From assembly GCF_019084075.1 (NCBI RefSeq), contig NZ_JAHREN010000001.1, positions 4,242,501 through 4,306,500 on the forward strand: a stretch of DNA of 64,000 bases. Direction: 5' to 3'. The stretch is from Siccirubricoccus sp. G192 (GTDB lineage: Bacteria > Pseudomonadota > Alphaproteobacteria > Acetobacterales > Acetobacteraceae). Under the pieces are notes generated by a model, which saw only the letters and a program-made list of their open reading frames with translations, did no database searches and was not told the DNA's origin. Below, in pieces: positions 60,909-64,000 of the stretch. The translations under genes were made by a program, and so were the position numbers. Every line of letters starts with the position of its first letter. Position 1 is the first letter of the stretch.

Positions 60909-61525
60909 GACAGCCGCTCCTTCAGCGCCTCGATGCCAGCGCGGGTCAGCGCCAGGACATCATGGTTGAGGATGTCGTAGACATTCGCGCCGACGGTCGG
61001 CAGCACCTGCACATGCGGCAGGTTGCGAATGACCCGGCCGAAGCCCTCATCCACCGAAGCATCGACGACCAGCGCGCTGGTCCAGCCCAGCGCCTTCAAC
61101 TGCTTCGCCAGTTGGCCGGTCTTCGCGTCGTTGGCGGCCGCGGCCGTCTCCAGCACCACCAGCTTGCCATCGCGGGCCTTCTGGCTGAGCGCGCTGATCA
61201 GGCCGAGGCGCCGCACCTTCTTGTTCAGGCTGTAACCATGGTCGCGCACGACGGGGCCGTGGACCACGCCGCCGGTGCGGAACTGCGGCGCCCGCAACGA
61301 GCCTTGGCGGGCATTGCCCGTGCCCTTCTGGCGATAGGGCTTCTTGGTCGTGCCCGAAACCTCGCCCATGCCCTTCACCTTGTGCGTGCCGGCACGGCGC
61401 TTCGCCAGCTGCCAATGCACCACACGCGCCATGATGTCGGAGCGGGGCTCTGCCGCGAACAGCGCCTCTGGCAGATCGATCTCGCCTGCCGAGCCGTTAT
61501 CCAGCGTGATGACCGGAACCTGCAT
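60905..61525 (-). CDS. rplD: 50S ribosomal protein L4
   Basis: Exit-tunnel protein, an autoregulator of the S10 operon in some bacteria; 206 residues. [46 protein letters not shown] is diagnostic. No separate L4-binding leader can be recognised, since this operon continues from tuf. Confidence 0.98.
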   Translation of the reverse strand: MQVPVITLDNGSAGEIDLPEALFAAEPRSDIMARVVHWQLAKRRAGTHKVKGMGEVSGTTKKPYRQKGTGNARQGSLRAPQFRTGGVVHGPVVRDHGYSLNKKVRRLGLISALSQKARDGKLVVLETAAAANDAKTGQLAKQLKALGWTSALVVDASVDEGFGRVIRNLPHVQVLPTVGANVYDILNHDVLALTRAGIEALKERLS

Positions 61526-61537
61526 CGTCCTCTACCT

Positions 61538-62224
61538 TCAGGCCAGGGCTGCGGGGAACGGCGCATCCGCATGGCGCGCACGCTTCACCGCGTCGCGCAC
61601 CAGCACATAGCCACCCTTGGAGCCAGGCACGGCACCCTTGATCAGCAACAGGCCACGCTCAAGATCGCAGCCGGCGATCTCAAGGTTCTGCGTGGTGATA
61701 CGCTCCACGCCGAGATGGCCTGCCATCTTCTTGTTCTTGAAGGTCTTGCCCGGATCCTGGCGGTTGCCGGTGGAGCCATGGCTGCGGTGGCTGATGGAAA
61801 CGCCATGTGACGCCTCCAGCCCTGCGAAATCCCACCGCTTCATCGCACCGGCAAAGCCCTTGCCCTGCGAGATCCCGGTGACATCGACCTTCTGACCCGT
61901 CGCGAAATGCGCCGCGCTGAGGCGAGCACCCGGCTCTAGCACCGCATCGGCACCGACGCGGAACTCCACCAGCTTGCGTGGCGCCTCGACCCCGGCCTTC
62001 GCGAAATGGCCGCGATTGGCCTTGGTGACATTCTTCGGCTTCGCCCGGCCGATGCCGAGCTGCAGCGCATCGTAGCCGTCCTTCTCCTCGGAGCGGCGGG
62101 CGATTACCCGCACCTCATCGAGGTGGAGCACGGTCACGGGGACCGTGCTGCCATCGTCGTTGAACAGCCGGGTCATGCCCAGCTTCTTGGCGATCAGGCC
62201 GGTACGGCCGGTTTTGGCGGCCAT
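61538..62224 (-). CDS. rplC: 50S ribosomal protein L3
   Basis: Assembly-initiating protein; 228 residues. [50 protein letters not shown] and [35 protein letters not shown] are diagnostic; the Gln in TGNRQDPG is the usual PrmB methylation site of the family. Confidence 0.99.
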   Translation of the reverse strand: MAAKTGRTGLIAKKLGMTRLFNDDGSTVPVTVLHLDEVRVIARRSEEKDGYDALQLGIGRAKPKNVTKANRGHFAKAGVEAPRKLVEFRVGADAVLEPGARLSAAHFATGQKVDVTGISQGKGFAGAMKRWDFAGLEASHGVSISHRSHGSTGNRQDPGKTFKNKKMAGHLGVERITTQNLEIAGCDLERGLLLIKGAVPGSKGGYVLVRDAVKRARHADAPFPAALA

Positions 62225-62244
62225 GACAGATGACTCCCCCGACC

Positions 62245-62553
62245 TCAGAGCTTGATCTCGACATCCACGCCAGCGGCCAGGTCGAGCTTCATCAGCGCGT
62301 CCACGGTCTGCGGAGTGGGGTCGACGATATCAAGCAGGCGGCGATGCGTGCGAATCTCAAACTGCTCGCGGCTCTTCTTGTCGATATGCGGCGAACGGTT
62401 GACGGTGAAGCGCTCGATCTGCGTTGGCAGCGGGATAGGCCCGCGCACCCGGGCGCCGGTCCGCTTCGCGGTGTTGACGATCTCCCGCGTGCTCCCATCG
62501 AGCACGCGGTGATCGAACGCCTTGAGGCGGATGCGGATATTCTGGCTTTCCAT
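62245..62553 (-). CDS. rpsJ: 30S ribosomal protein S10
   Basis: Small-subunit head protein, also NusE in antitermination; 102 residues. [66 protein letters not shown] is diagnostic. Follows tuf by 18 bp. Confidence 0.99.
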   Translation of the reverse strand: MESQNIRIRLKAFDHRVLDGSTREIVNTAKRTGARVRGPIPLPTQIERFTVNRSPHIDKKSREQFEIRTHRRLLDIVDPTPQTVDALMKLDLAAGVDVEIKL

Positions 62554-62571
62554 GGTATGCGGGCCTGCGCC

Positions 62572-63759
<1,188 letters not shown>

Positions 63760-63786
63760 CGTCGTCGTCCCCGATCGGGTCTGCGG

Positions 63787-64000
<214 letters not shown>

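Overview
The window is about 64 kb of very GC-rich chromosomal DNA, apparently from an alphaproteobacterium, most likely Acetobacteraceae (Roseomonas-like). Supporting signs are the secY-adk-rpsM-rpsK-rpoA-rplQ order without infA, a Caulobacter-type fliF-fliG-fliH-fliN-flbD-flhA flagellar cluster with the FlbD regulator, a Bug-type solute receptor, several hydrolase and ABC-uptake operons, and high third-position GC. I saw no tRNA, rRNA, CRISPR array, insertion sequence, prophage or integrase.

Layout. 1-4051 (-): the C-terminally cut end of a bacterial alpha-2-macroglobulin. 4328-8568 (+): an RND efflux pair (adaptor and MdtB/C-like pump). 8573-11792: a cupin, a DUF3574 lipoprotein, a DHA2 drug exporter and a quinone oxidoreductase. 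11826-16654: a Bug receptor, then a class III CoA-transferase, an M20 amidohydrolase and a TTC38-like repeat protein. 16660-22853 (-): one operon holding an SMP-30 lactonase, a full branched-chain-type ABC importer (K-H-M-G-F) and an FAH-family hydrolase, probably uptake and breakdown of one carbon source. 23035-26697 (-): two GT39-type membrane glycosyltransferases. 26840-30633 (+): hydantoinase/oxoprolinase B and A subunits. 30703-36218: a large DUF2339 membrane protein, a histidine phosphatase, two tandem glutathione transferases and prs. 36554-45497 (+): a flagellar basal-body, export and regulation operon. 45522-48353: a cyclase-family hydrolase, an alpha/beta hydrolase and an FkbM methyltransferase. 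48415-64000 (-): the str/S10/spc/alpha ribosomal super-operon, read from rpsG (cut by the edge) through tuf, 23 further ribosomal-protein genes, secY and adk to rpoA and rplQ.

The operons are compact, with many 1-8 bp start/stop overlaps. Ten otherwise convincing genes carry about twelve single-base frame breaks, most of them one extra G or C in a G/C run of 5-6. One of these genes is the normally essential adk, so I treat the breaks as uncorrected sequencing errors rather than real gene decay.

I found no clearly new defence or biosynthetic system. The points most worth checking are: tuf directly follows rpsG with no fusA between them; a structured spacer lies ahead of secY; a near-consensus promoter with a long leader lies ahead of rpsM; LivG has an atypical ABC signature; and the lactonase/importer/FAH operon has an unknown substrate.
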